The notes: generated from the letters alone by a model not told the origin. Positions 18,481-27,391 are shown, counted from the first letter of the stretch. The stretch is DNA of 64,000 nucleotides from Amycolatopsis albispora (GCF_003312875.1 NZ_CP015163.1:682001-746000); one strand, 5' to 3'. Program-made: numbers and translations.

Positions 18481-19401
18481 TCAGGCACCCGCCCGGCGGA
18501 GGCGTTCGGCCGCCTGTGCCCGCAGTGCGTCACCGGCACGCGGGCCGTGGCCGTGCAGGGCGTCCCAGCGGGCGTCGTGGGCGGCCGTCCACATGCTGGC
18601 CGCCCACGCGATCTCCTGCTCGACGGCCGAGAATTCGCGCCCGCGGAGGTCCTGGTAGGTGGTCAGGAAGGCCGCCGAGCTGGCGATCGGCGGCAGCGTG
18701 GCCGGGGCGATCTTGGGGAACGTGCCGCTCGCCGCTCCGGCCAGCGCTGCTTCCGGCTGCCACGCGAGGCTGTCCCAGTCGTGGACCGCCCACACGTCGT
18801 CGCCGTGCCAGCGCAGGTTCTGCGCCTCGAAGTCGGCGTGGCCCAGCACGCACGGCAGGTCCGCGGCCAGCACCCGGCGCCGCACCCGGACGGCCGTGTC
18901 CACTATGTACTCAGGCACGAGGCTCTGGTCCCGCTCGTCGAGAAAGCCGATCGACGGCCATACCCCGGAGTCCCGGTGGTCCCAGCGCGCCCAGCGCGGA
19001 TTCGGCAGCGGCGGCGCCACGGTGACGCTGGCCAGTTCCGCCATCAACCGCGCGAACACCTCCGCGTACCGCACGGCCACCTCCGGCGAATCCCCGGACA
19101 GGAGTTCGCCGCCCGGCCGGAACTCCTCGGCGTGCACCGCCAGCGAACCGAGGGCGGTCACCGGGGTCAGCGGCCGGGCACACGGGAACCCGCGCTCGGC
19201 CAGCCGCGCCTGCGCCGCCACGCACGAGGCCGCCCGGCCGTCGTCGTCGCGTGCCTTGACCACCACCTCCGCGCCATCGCCCAGCCGGAGCCCAAAAACC
19301 ACCGAGATCCCCGGCCGGTGGAACAGCACTTCGGCGGGCTCGGCACCCAGCCGGTCGGCGCACCAGCCCGGGAGCCAGTCAGGCAGCTCGCTCAACGACA
19401 T
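18481..19401 (-). CDS. APH/choline-kinase-fold phosphotransferase
   Basis: A 306-residue kinase-fold enzyme. The N-lobe lysine lies in AEVVVKARDDDG (about residue 49). The catalytic loop is GHADFEAQNLRW (H-x-D-x4-N, about residues 191-202), and the metal-binding Asp is in VHDWDS. These define the aminoglycoside phosphotransferase (APH) superfamily, which phosphorylates antibiotics, sugars or choline with ATP. The substrate cannot be deduced. Start ATG 19401; its 5' end overlaps the remnant tetR frame by 23 bases. A longer open frame running into tetR is an artefact of the frameshift there. The group context (monooxygenase, efflux pump) suggests resistance, as inference only. Confidence 0.85.
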   Translation of the reverse strand: MSLSELPDWLPGWCADRLGAEPAEVLFHRPGISVVFGLRLGDGAEVVVKARDDDGRAASCVAAQARLAERGFPCARPLTPVTALGSLAVHAEEFRPGGELLSGDSPEVAVRYAEVFARLMAELASVTVAPPLPNPRWARWDHRDSGVWPSIGFLDERDQSLVPEYIVDTAVRVRRRVLAADLPCVLGHADFEAQNLRWHGDDVWAVHDWDSLAWQPEAALAGAASGTFPKIAPATLPPIASSAAFLTTYQDLRGREFSAVEQEIAWAASMWTAAHDARWDALHGHGPRAGDALRAQAAERLRRAGA

Positions 19402-19875
19402 GCCGAGCAGTGTGCCGCGCCGCGACCACCGCCATCCAGATGCGGACAGCGTGCGCACCACCGCGACGCCCGGCCAGCACTCGGACCTCCCGGCGCGCCA
19501 GCAGGGCGCGCGCGCTGAGCGCGGCGACGGCCATGGTGGCCTGGATGACCGGGCCATTGACCGCGCCGTAGCCGAACGCACCGACGAGCAGTTCGACCAG
19601 GTTGCCGCGCAGGCTCCCGCCGCCCGCGCGGCGGCCGACCTCGGTGACCCCTCCTGGTAGTGCGGGAGGCGCCGGTGCACCACGGCCTGGAGCAGGCCGA
19701 GCCGGTCGGTGAAGTGGTAGAAGATGCTCGACTCGGCCATCGACGCGCGCCGGGCGATCTCCTTGGTCGATAGGCGGCCACCCCGGATTCCGGCCAGGAT
19801 CGCCTCGGCCGCGGCGAGAACCGCGTCCCGCACGCCGGTGCTGGGGCGACCACGCCGCCGACCAGCGCCACTCAC
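19379..19875 (-). pseudogene. Frameshifted TetR-family regulator
   Basis: The first 76 residues are a typical TetR HTH domain (RRGRPSTGVRDAVLAAAEAI, then STKEIARRASMAESSIFYHFTDRLGLLQAVV). After HYQEG the frame becomes meaningless. One base over, the TetR ligand-binding part continues (GSLRGNLVELLVGAFGYGAVN and ALSARALLARREV). The break lies at a CCCC run (plus strand 19648-19651); one extra C would restore the frame. Even repaired, the product would be about 165 residues, shorter than the usual 190-220. Start GTG 19875 overlaps the stop of the upstream FAD monooxygenase (GTGA), so the two were translationally coupled. A sequencing error in the G/C run cannot be excluded. Confidence 0.75.
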
Positions 19876-21437
19876 CCGGCCATCGTGCCCGCCGCCGAAC
19901 GCCGCTGCTCATCGGCGTTGGCGGGGAGCAGCCACCGCCGCAGCGCCGCGCGGAGTGCGCCGGTGTCCGGCCGGGGTGAGTCGGACGCCCAGGCGACGTA
20001 GCAGTCCGGCCGGAGCAGCAACGCCGTCGGCGCGCCGGGCTGGGGTTTCGCGGTGACGACGTCGAAGTGGTCCAGCCACTCAGCCACTTCTGCGGACAGC
20101 GCGGCGCCCTCGGTCAGGTCGATCAGCAGCGGCCGCGCGGTCCTGGTCAACTCGGCCAGCCGGACGGTCCCGGCCGGGGTGTCCAGCGTCAGCTCCGGCG
20201 CGAACCGGCCGCTCAGCGGGCTGGAGTCGCCCACGTCGTAACGGACGTCCGCGCCCGTGGTGAGTTCCGCGAGGCGCCGCACGGTGTGCTTGTCGCGGAG
20301 GAGTTCGGTGAACAGCTCACGCAGTCCGGTGACGTCGTCGCCGGGTGCGATCAGGGCGGCCTGCGCCCGCGCGTTGAGCACCATGCGCTCGGCGGCCGCG
20401 CGCCGCTCGGTTTCGTAGGTGGCGAGCAGCCCCGGCGGGGCGGTGCCGCGCAGCTCGGCGGCGAGCTTCCAGGCGAGATTGGCCGCGTCCTGCAGGCCGA
20501 GGTTGAGGCCGGGCCCGCCGCCGGTCGCGGAGAACACGTGGGCGGCGTCGCCGATCAGGAACACCCGGCCGTCGGAAAACCGCTCGGCCAGGCGGGTGTT
20601 GCCGCCGGTCAGGCGGCGCAGCACCACCGGCTGGTCGCTTTCGGGCGGCGCGAGCGGCACGTCGGTGCCGAGCACACGCCGGATGCTCGCGCACAGTTCG
20701 CCGAGGCTCATCGCGGCGTCGGATTCCGGCTGGTCCCATTCGGTGGTGCTGATCAGCGGCGGGTGCCCGGGCAGTGGTGCGTAGGAGAAACCGCCGTGCT
20801 CGGTGCGGTGGGGAAGGAACGGCAGGATGGGCCCGTGGCCGGGCACGTTCAGCGCGCCGGTGGTGGGATCGAGCCAGTCCGCCGGGAGTGTCGCGTGTGC
20901 CGAACGCAGCGTCATCCGGTCGTAGGTGACCCCGGGGAAGCCGATGCCCGACAGCTTGCGCGTGATGCTGTGCGCCCCGTCCGCGCCGACGAGGTAGCGG
21001 GTGCGGAGCCGGTAGTCGCCGACTTCGACGGTAACCGCGTCCTCGTCCTGGGAGATGCCGGTGACTTCGTGGCCTCGCCGGATTTCCACGCCCAGTTCGA
21101 TGGCGCGTTCTTCGAGCACGCGCACGATGTGGTGCTGTGGTGCGGGCAGGGCGTATACCGGGCTCTCGTCGAGCAGGCTCAGGTCAAGGCCGAGCGCGCC
21201 GAACATGAAGTACGCGGAATTCGGTTCGGGCGGATCGGGGCTGCCGCTGAGTTTGGGATAGAGGCCGCGGTGGTCCGCCAGGCGGACGACCTGGCCGAGC
21301 AGGCCATTCGCCTTCGGCTCCTCGCTGGCCTTGGGAAGGCGTTCGAGCACGACCGGCCGGACGCCGGCCAGGCTCAGCTCGCAAGCCAGCATCAACCCGT
21401 TCGGGCCGCCACCGACCACGACCACGTCTGCGATCAC
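19872..21437 (-). CDS. FAD-dependent aromatic hydroxylase-type monooxygenase
   Basis: A 521-residue class A flavoprotein monooxygenase. It has the N-terminal FAD Rossmann motif VVVVGGGPNGLMLACEL (residues about 5-21), the DG-type motif YLVGADGAHSITRKLSG, the second FAD motif VFLIGDAAHVFSATGGGPGLNLGLQDA, and a thioredoxin-like C-terminal domain as in PgaE/RdmE/MhpA-type enzymes. It uses NAD(P)H and O2 to hydroxylate an aromatic or polyketide substrate. Start is GTG 21437 behind AGGAG. Upstream, a palindrome overlaps a TTGCGC-N18-TAGGCT promoter and is the likely operator of the downstream tetR product. It could modify an antibiotic or take part in its tailoring. Confidence 0.9.
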   Translation of the reverse strand: MIADVVVVGGGPNGLMLACELSLAGVRPVVLERLPKASEEPKANGLLGQVVRLADHRGLYPKLSGSPDPPEPNSAYFMFGALGLDLSLLDESPVYALPAPQHHIVRVLEERAIELGVEIRRGHEVTGISQDEDAVTVEVGDYRLRTRYLVGADGAHSITRKLSGIGFPGVTYDRMTLRSAHATLPADWLDPTTGALNVPGHGPILPFLPHRTEHGGFSYAPLPGHPPLISTTEWDQPESDAAMSLGELCASIRRVLGTDVPLAPPESDQPVVLRRLTGGNTRLAERFSDGRVFLIGDAAHVFSATGGGPGLNLGLQDAANLAWKLAAELRGTAPPGLLATYETERRAAAERMVLNARAQAALIAPGDDVTGLRELFTELLRDKHTVRRLAELTTGADVRYDVGDSSPLSGRFAPELTLDTPAGTVRLAELTRTARPLLIDLTEGAALSAEVAEWLDHFDVVTAKPQPGAPTALLLRPDCYVAWASDSPRPDTGALRAALRRWLLPANADEQRRSAAGTMAG

Positions 21438-21481
21438 CAGTACTTCTCCTTCGCTGGGGGACCGAACGCAGCCTATCAGTC

Positions 21482-21503
21482 AAACTTGCGCGCGCGCAAC
21501 TTT
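21482..21503 (-). promoter_or_regulatory. Palindromic operator in the monooxygenase/tetR promoter
   Basis: A 14-base perfect palindrome, TTGCGCGCGCGCAA (21486-21499), extended by AAA/TTT flanks with one mismatched pair. It lies 45 bases before the monooxygenase start and overlaps the -35 of a possible promoter, TTGCGC-N18-TAGGCT, on the minus strand. Position and symmetry suit a TetR-family site; the cognate regulator would be the frameshifted tetR. Confidence 0.55.
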
Positions 21504-21529
21504 GCGCGGACGCAGGTTCGCCCCGCCCA

Positions 21530-21702
21530 AGTGAACACTTCGCCGGGCAATACAGGATCCGCGGGTGCTCCTGCCCGAAGCTCAGATGCACTCCCGAAAC
21601 GTCTTCCAGCTCGCCGTCGCGGCGCACCAGCTGGCGGCTGCCGCCGGGCGACCGCCAGCGCAGGCGCCCGCTCGCCGTGGCGAACCTGATGGCCAAGTGC
21701 AC
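21530..21702 (-). other. Short coding-like stretch after the MatC-type gene
   Basis: Starting at GTG 21702, 11 bases after the transporter stop, about 55 codons show strong GC3 bias and a plausible protein (HLAIRFATASGRLRWRSPGG, then ELEDVSGVHLSFGQEHPRIL). The bias fades near 21530, and the open frame then runs on as a shadow into the monooxygenase gene. It may be a remnant of a small gene or a truncated 3' neighbour. No family is recognised. Confidence 0.25.
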
Positions 21703-21712
21703 CTAGGACGTG

Positions 21713-23029
21713 CTAGAGCCAGCCGGGGGAGACGAAGAAGATCCAGGTGGCGACCGGCGCCACCGCGCACATGCTGAAACCCCAGATCATCAACCGCCGG
21801 AAGGTGCGGTCCCGGTCCGCCGCCGGGGTGTTCGCCACCACCAGCGCGCCGCTGGTGGAGAACGGCGACGAGTCCACCACGGACGACGAGATCGACAGCG
21901 CCACGATCAGGCCCACCGCGCCGATCTCGCCCGCCAGCAGGAACGGCACGGCCAGGGGAATCAGCGCCCCGAGAATGCCGGTGGTGGAGGCGAACGCGGA
22001 CACGATCGCGCCGATCACGCAGATGACCAGCGCGGCGAGCAGCGGGGTGCCGATGCCGGTGACCAGGTTGCCGAGCCAGTCGATCGTGCCGGCGCGTTCC
22101 ATCAGCGACACGTAGGTGACGATGCCGCAGATCAGCAGCACGGTCGGCCACGCGACCTGGCCGACGGCCGCCTTGGCCGCGGTGGGCGAGACGAGGGACA
22201 GCAGCGCGGCCACCGACAACGCGGTGAAGCCGACGTCGAGCCCGAAGACCAGCACGCCGATCGCGAGCGAGGCCAGGCCCAGCAGGGTGAACACGCCGTC
22301 GCGGGTGAGCGCGGGCGGGACGTCGGCGTCGTCCCCGGTGGTGCCGCCGCTCGGCGTGCCCGGGGCCGGCGCGGGTGGCGTGCCGCCCCCGGCGAGCACC
22401 GCTTCGGCCTTTTCCGGCTGCCGCCGCAGCAGTTCGCGCCCGCCGAACAGGAAGAAGACCACCACGCTGAGCACCACGTTGAACAGGAACGACGAAACAA
22501 ACAGCAGCCCGGGGTCGCTCGGCAGGTTGTTCCGCTCGACCACGCCGTTGACGATGCCGCCGAAGATGCTCATCGGGGAGAAACCACCGGCGCTGGCGCC
22601 GTTGATGATCAGCAGGCCCATCAGCACCGGGTTGATCCGGTAACGCGACGCGAAGCTCATCCCGATCGGCGCGATGATCGCCACCGCCGCCGGGACCACC
22701 GCGCCGACCGCGGTCAGCACCGCGGTGACGCCGAACATCACCCACGGGATCAGCATGATCCGGCCGCCCACCGCGCGGACGGCGCGGTGCACCAGCCAGT
22801 CGACCGTGCCGTTGCCCTTGGCGATGGCGAACAGCAGCGTGACCCCGACCAGGATGACGAACAGGTCGCCGGGGAACCCGGCCACGATGTCGTCGGTGCT
22901 CTCCCCGGCGAAGGCCGTGCCCACCACGAACGCCGCGACGAAGGCGAGCGCGCCCATGTGCACCGGCAGGACCGTGGCGATCAGGAACACCAGCGCGAGC
23001 GCGGCGACGGTGATCAGTTGCAGCGACAT
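21713..23029 (-). CDS. MatC/SLC13-like C4-dicarboxylate or carboxylate transporter
   Basis: A 438-residue polytopic membrane protein with about 11-12 hydrophobic segments in two halves, joined by a Pro/Gly-rich cytoplasmic linker (about residues 210-255). Features of the MatC/ArsB-NhaD-type ion transporter superfamily: NGASAGGFSPMSIFGGIVN in the first half and the paired re-entrant motif FASTTGILGALIPLAVPFL in the second. It would import a small carboxylate by cation symport. The ATG 23029 has AGGGAG upstream. It diverges from the glyoxylate/glycerate operon across 240 bases, so glycolate, glycerate or a related C2-C4 acid is a good substrate guess (inference). Confidence 0.82.
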   Translation of the reverse strand: MSLQLITVAALALVFLIATVLPVHMGALAFVAAFVVGTAFAGESTDDIVAGFPGDLFVILVGVTLLFAIAKGNGTVDWLVHRAVRAVGGRIMLIPWVMFGVTAVLTAVGAVVPAAVAIIAPIGMSFASRYRINPVLMGLLIINGASAGGFSPMSIFGGIVNGVVERNNLPSDPGLLFVSSFLFNVVLSVVVFFLFGGRELLRRQPEKAEAVLAGGGTPPAPAPGTPSGGTTGDDADVPPALTRDGVFTLLGLASLAIGVLVFGLDVGFTALSVAALLSLVSPTAAKAAVGQVAWPTVLLICGIVTYVSLMERAGTIDWLGNLVTGIGTPLLAALVICVIGAIVSAFASTTGILGALIPLAVPFLLAGEIGAVGLIVALSISSSVVDSSPFSTSGALVVANTPAADRDRTFRRLMIWGFSMCAVAPVATWIFFVSPGWL

Positions 23030-23150
23030 GGGGCTCCCTGTGGTCGGCGTTGACTCGGGGGCAGCTGACACGGCGATATTTCACGATGTGGAACATCAAT
23101 TCCGTCTGCCGAGTATTACCCGCGTCACATCGAGGCGTCAAGACAGCCGT

Positions 23151-23164
23151 TCCGCCTGCGGAAA
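23151..23164 (+). promoter_or_regulatory. Dyad in the transporter/glyoxylate-operon intergenic region
   Basis: TTCCGC-CT-GCGGAA is a perfect 14-base inverted repeat in the 240-base divergent region, and a second GGAA-N7-TTCC pair lies at 23090-23104. TTCC/GGAA dyads are common for IclR-family regulators, which often control glyoxylate and purine-waste genes, but no such regulator gene lies in this window. Confidence 0.35.
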
Positions 23165-23269
23165 TCCGCTCGGAGGCTCGACGGGCCGGGGTGGTCCTGG
23201 TTACTATTTCGCTAAGCAGTATTAGATTTCCGCCATGCGAAACACCGTGCTTTCTTCGGAGGTCTGCAG

Positions 23270-24436
23270 ATGACGTACGCGGCAGGACGGCACTTCCTTC
23301 AGATCCCGGGGCCGACCAACGTGCCGGACTCGGTGTTGCGTGCGATGTCGGCCGCGACCATCGACCACCGCGGCCCCGAGTTCGCCGAACTGGGTCTGGA
23401 GCTGCTCCGCGACATCCGGCCGGTGTTCGGCACCACCGGCCCGGTCGTGCTCTACCCGGCGACCGGCACCGGCGCCTGGGAGGCCGCGCTGGTCAACACG
23501 CTGAGCCCGGGTGACCGCGTGCTGTGCTTCGAGACCGGCCACTTCGCCACGCTCTGGCAGGAGATGGCGCGCGGCCTCGGCCTCGAAGTGGACTTCGTGC
23601 CCGGCGACTGGCGGCACGGCGCGAATCCGGAGGTCGTCGCCGAGAAGCTCGCGGCCGACCGGGCCTACACCATCAAGGCCGTGTGCGTGGTGCACAACGA
23701 AACCTCGACCGGCGTGACCAGCCGGATCCCGGAGGTCCGCGCGGCGATGGACGCGGCAGGCCACCCGGCGCTGCTGCTCGTCGACACCATCTCCTCGCTG
23801 GGTTCCATCGACTACCGCCACGACGAATGGGGCGTGGACGTCACGGTTTCCGGCTCGCAGAAGGGGCTCATGCTCCCGCCCGGCCTCAGCTTCAACGCGA
23901 TCAGCGAAAAGGCGCTGGCCGCCGCGGAAACCGCGCGCCTGCCACGGTCCTTTTGGGACTGGAAGCCGATGCTCGCGGCGAACCAGCGCGGCTTCTTCCC
24001 GTACACGCCGAACACGAACCTGCTGTACGGGCTCAAGGAAGCGCTGCGCCTGCTCTACGCCGAGGGCCTGCCGAACGTCTTCGCCCGCCACGCCCGGCAC
24101 GCGGCCGCGACCAGGGCGGCCGTGCGAGCCTGGGGGCTGGAGGTGCTGTGCCTGGACGAACGCGAGTACTCCGGTTCGCTGACCGCGGTCCTCGTCCCGG
24201 ACGGCGTGGACGCGGACAAGGTGCGCGCGCTGATCCTCGACCGGTTCGACATGTCACTGGGTGCCGGGCTCGGCAAGCTCGCCGGCCGGATCTTCCGCAT
24301 CGGCCACCTCGGCGCGTTCAACGACCTCACGCTGGCGGGCACGCTGTCCGGGGTGCAGATGGGCCTGACACTGGCCGGGGTGCCGATCGAGCCGCGTGGT
24401 GTCGCCGCGGCGCTCGAGTACCTGCAGGACAACTGA
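23270..24436 (+). CDS. sgaA: Serine-glyoxylate aminotransferase
   Basis: A 388-residue fold-type I (class V) PLP enzyme. HFLQIPGPTNVPDSVLRAM near the N-terminus and ATGTGAWEAALVNTLSPGD are hallmarks of the serine/alanine-glyoxylate aminotransferases. VHNETSTGVTSRIPEVRAAM and the Schiff-base lysine in VSGSQKGLMLPPG (Lys198) closely resemble the methylotroph SgaA enzyme. The reaction is serine + glyoxylate to hydroxypyruvate + glycine. Start ATG 23270 with GGAGG upstream. It is the first gene of the glyoxylate/glycerate operon; its product hydroxypyruvate is the substrate of the isomerase encoded two genes later. Alanine-glyoxylate or ureidoglycine-glyoxylate transamination is a weaker alternative. 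Confidence 0.85.
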   Translation: MTYAAGRHFLQIPGPTNVPDSVLRAMSAATIDHRGPEFAELGLELLRDIRPVFGTTGPVVLYPATGTGAWEAALVNTLSPGDRVLCFETGHFATLWQEMARGLGLEVDFVPGDWRHGANPEVVAEKLAADRAYTIKAVCVVHNETSTGVTSRIPEVRAAMDAAGHPALLLVDTISSLGSIDYRHDEWGVDVTVSGSQKGLMLPPGLSFNAISEKALAAAETARLPRSFWDWKPMLAANQRGFFPYTPNTNLLYGLKEALRLLYAEGLPNVFARHARHAAATRAAVRAWGLEVLCLDEREYSGSLTAVLVPDGVDADKVRALILDRFDMSLGAGLGKLAGRIFRIGHLGAFNDLTLAGTLSGVQMGLTLAGVPIEPRGVAAALEYLQDN

Positions 24437-24461
24437 ACCGCCGACGCGAGAGGACACCGGA

Positions 24462-27365
24462 ATGACCGCTGTCAGCCACGGCACCCGATCACTGGAACAC
24501 GTGCTGAGCGACCGGGTGACCGGCGAAGTGGCGTTCGACGACTACACGCGCCACCTGTTCTCGCGGGACGCGAGCATGTACTCGATCATGCCCGCCGGGG
24601 TGGTGTTCCCCAGGAACGACGAGGACGTGCGTGCCGCCGTGCGCACCGCGGCCGAGTTCGGCATTCCGGTGGTGCCGAGGGGAGCGGGCACGAGCCTGGC
24701 CGGGCAGACCGTCGGGCCGGGGCTGGTGCTCGACTTTTCCCGGCACCTGAACCGGATCCTGGAGATCGACCCGGTGGCGCGGACCGCGGTGGTCGAGGTC
24801 GGCGTGGTGCAGGACCAGCTCAACCGCGCCGCGGCGGCACACGGGCTGATGTTCGGCCCGGACACCTCGACCAGCAACCGGGCCACCATCGGCGGCATGA
24901 TCGGCAACAACTCGGCGGGCAGCGGTTCGCTCACCTTCGGCATGACCATCGACCACGTGCGCGCGCTCGACGTGGTCCTCGCCGACGGCTCGACGGCCCG
25001 GCTCGAACCGGTGACCGAGGACGAGCGCCGCCGTCGTGCCGAGGCGGACACCCTCGAAGGCCGCCTCTACCGCGAGCTGCCGCGGCTGGTGGAGGCCAAC
25101 GAGAAGGCCATCGCCGCCGGGATGCCGGTGTTCTGGCGCCGCGCCTGCGGTTACCGGCTCGACCGGCTCACCGGGGACGCGCCCTTCGACCTGGCGAAGT
25201 TCGTCGTCGGCGCGGAGGGCACGCTCGTCATCGCCACGCGCGCCGTGGTCGATCTGGTGCCGAAGCCGAAGAAGACGGTGTACGCGGTCGGGCACTTCGA
25301 GACCACGCACGCCGCCATTTCCGCCACCGGGGACGCGCTGTCGTGCGACCCGCACCAGGTGGAACTGATGGACAAGACGATTCTCGACCTGTCCCGGCAG
25401 AAGATCGAGTACGCCGACCTCGGCAACCACCTCGTCGGCGATCCGGCGGCGTTGTTGTTCGTCTCGTTCTCCGGTGACGACGAGGCCGCGCTCGTGGCGA
25501 AGCTCGATGAGGTCGCCGCGCTGTGGGAACGCAACGGGCACGGTTACCACACGCTGAAGGCGGTCACCGCCGCCGAGCAGACGGCGTTGCTCAAGGTCCG
25601 CAAGTCGAGCCTGGGCCTGCTGATGGCCGCGGGGGAGGGCACCCGGCGCCCGCTCGCGTTCATCGAGGACACCGCCGTCTCACCCGAATACCTGGCCGAG
25701 TACACCGCGCGGTTCAAGCAGGTCCTCGACGACCACCGGCTGGAGGCGGGCTTCTACGGGCACTGCTCGGTGGGCTGCCTGCACATCCGCCCGTTCGTCG
25801 ACCTGACCGATCCCGCGCAGGTCGAGACCATGCGCGTGGTCGCGGAGAAGATCAAGGACCTGGTCGCCGAGTACGGCGGGGTCAATTCCAGTGAGCACGG
25901 CGACGGCCTGGCCCGCTCGGAGTTCAACCGCGAGATCTTCGGCGACGAGCTGTACGAGGCCATGCGCGAGGTCAAGCGCCTGTTCGACCCGGCTGGCGTG
26001 CTGAACCCCGGCAAGATCGTCGACGCGCCGCCGATGACCGAGAACCTGCGTGACCGCGACGCGCTCACCCCGGCCAGGCCGTTCCGCACCATGCTGACCT
26101 TCGAGGTGGTCGGCGGCGGCATGCGCGACGCGGCGGACCGGTGCATGAACATCGGGCTGTGCCGCAAGACCACCGCCGGGGTGATGTGCCCGTCGTACCA
26201 GGTGACGCTGCAGGAGGAGCACTCCACCCGCGGCCGGGCCAACGCGCTGGTCAAGGCACTGTCCGAAGTGGACCCCAAGGCGGCGCTCGCCGACGAGCGG
26301 CTGCACGAGATCCTCGACCTCTGCCTGATGTGCAAGGCGTGCAAGAGCGAATGCCCGATGAGCGTGGACATGGCCGCGCTCAAGGCGGAAACCCTGCACC
26401 ACCACCACGAAGCACACGGCATCCCGCTGCGGTCGCGGCTGTTCGGCTCGATCCGGTTCCTCAACCGGCTCGGCTCGGCCACCGCGCCGGTGTCGAACCT
26501 GCCCGGCCGCATCGGTTTCCTGCGCCGGCTGGCCGAACGCGTCGCCGGGATCAAGGCCGAACGGCCGCTGCCCGTGTTCACCAGGGACAACCTGGTGCGC
26601 TGGAACCGGCGCCGCCGCCGCGTCGTGCCGGGTTCGGCGGGCACGGTGAACTGGCTCGCCGACTCGTTCACCACCTACACCGAGCCGCAGATCGGCAAGG
26701 CCGCCATCGAACTGCTGGAGGCCTCCGGGTGGGCGGTCAACCTGGCGGGCGGGGGCTGCTGCGGCCGGTCCAGCCTGTCCAAGGGCCTGCTCGACGACGC
26801 GAAGAAGAAGGCCGCCGGGCTGGTCACCTCGCTGGCCGAGCAGACCGAACCCGGCTCACCGGTCGTCGGCTGTGAACCGTCCTGTGTGTTCACGCTGCGG
26901 GACGAAACCGCCGCACTGCTGCCGGACCTGCCCGGAGTGAGGGAGGTGGGGGAGCGGGTGCGGCAGGTGGAGGAGCTGCTCGTCGAGGCCATCGACGACG
27001 GCAGGCTGCGGTTGTCCGGGCAGTCGTGGCTGGCCGGTCGCCGGGTGGTCTTCCACGGGCACTGCCACCAGAAGGCGGAGGTGGGCACGGCCGCGACGAT
27101 GGCGCTGCTGCGCCGGATCCCCGGCCTCGAAGTGGCCGAGATCGACTCGGGCTGCTGCGGCATGGCCGGGTCGTTCGGGTTCGAAGCCGAGCACTACGAA
27201 ACCTCGATGGCGATCGGGCGTGACCGCCTCTTCCCGGCGATCGAGGCCGAGCCGGCGGAAACCCTGGTCGCGGCGACCGGGGTGTCCTGCCGCCAGCAGA
27301 TCTTCCACGGGGTCGGCCGCACCGCGTGGCACCCGCTCGAACTGGTCCGCGCGGCGCTCGCCTGA
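24462..27365 (+). CDS. FAD-linked 2-hydroxyacid dehydrogenase fused to Fe-S/CCG subunit (GlcD-GlcF-like)
   Basis: A 967-residue two-part oxidoreductase. The N-terminal half is a FAD-binding_4 domain (PRGAGTSLAGQTVGPG, then GGMIGNNSAGSGSLTFGMT) followed by an FAD-linked oxidase C-terminal domain ending HGDGLARSEFNREIFG. The C-terminal half has a Cys-rich 4Fe-4S segment (CLMCKACKSECP, about residues 622-633) and two CCG domains (GGGCCGRSSLSKG about 763; DSGCCGMAGSFGFE about 895). This is the layout of D-lactate/D-2-hydroxyglutarate dehydrogenases and of glycolate oxidase GlcD and GlcF joined in one chain. Between an SGAT and hydroxypyruvate isomerase gene, glycolate to glyoxylate is the likeliest reaction (inference). 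Start ATG 24462, 25 bases after sgaA. Confidence 0.88.
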   Translation: MTAVSHGTRSLEHVLSDRVTGEVAFDDYTRHLFSRDASMYSIMPAGVVFPRNDEDVRAAVRTAAEFGIPVVPRGAGTSLAGQTVGPGLVLDFSRHLNRILEIDPVARTAVVEVGVVQDQLNRAAAAHGLMFGPDTSTSNRATIGGMIGNNSAGSGSLTFGMTIDHVRALDVVLADGSTARLEPVTEDERRRRAEADTLEGRLYRELPRLVEANEKAIAAGMPVFWRRACGYRLDRLTGDAPFDLAKFVVGAEGTLVIATRAVVDLVPKPKKTVYAVGHFETTHAAISATGDALSCDPHQVELMDKTILDLSRQKIEYADLGNHLVGDPAALLFVSFSGDDEAALVAKLDEVAALWERNGHGYHTLKAVTAAEQTALLKVRKSSLGLLMAAGEGTRRPLAFIEDTAVSPEYLAEYTARFKQVLDDHRLEAGFYGHCSVGCLHIRPFVDLTDPAQVETMRVVAEKIKDLVAEYGGVNSSEHGDGLARSEFNREIFGDELYEAMREVKRLFDPAGVLNPGKIVDAPPMTENLRDRDALTPARPFRTMLTFEVVGGGMRDAADRCMNIGLCRKTTAGVMCPSYQVTLQEEHSTRGRANALVKALSEVDPKAALADERLHEILDLCLMCKACKSECPMSVDMAALKAETLHHHHEAHGIPLRSRLFGSIRFLNRLGSATAPVSNLPGRIGFLRRLAERVAGIKAERPLPVFTRDNLVRWNRRRRRVVPGSAGTVNWLADSFTTYTEPQIGKAAIELLEASGWAVNLAGGGCCGRSSLSKGLLDDAKKKAAGLVTSLAEQTEPGSPVVGCEPSCVFTLRDETAALLPDLPGVREVGERVRQVEELLVEAIDDGRLRLSGQSWLAGRRVVFHGHCHQKAEVGTAATMALLRRIPGLEVAEIDSGCCGMAGSFGFEAEHYETSMAIGRDRLFPAIEAEPAETLVAATGVSCRQQIFHGVGRTAWHPLELVRAALA

Positions 27366-27391
27366 GCACCGGAACAAAGGAGGCAATCCCG

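Noticed and set aside
18475..18481. T7 run as terminator
   Set aside because: It lies on the plus strand, where no gene ends. For the minus-strand kinase gene it is an A-run and has no stem.
17059..19518. 819-residue plus-strand frame under the MFS gene
   Set aside because: Translation is His/Arg/Gln-rich, typical of the strand opposite a membrane-protein gene.
18481..19875. 464-residue open frame that looks like a TetR-kinase fusion
   Set aside because: The middle is nonsense in this frame, while the TetR ligand-binding part continues one base over. It is the kinase gene plus a frameshifted tetR, not a fusion.
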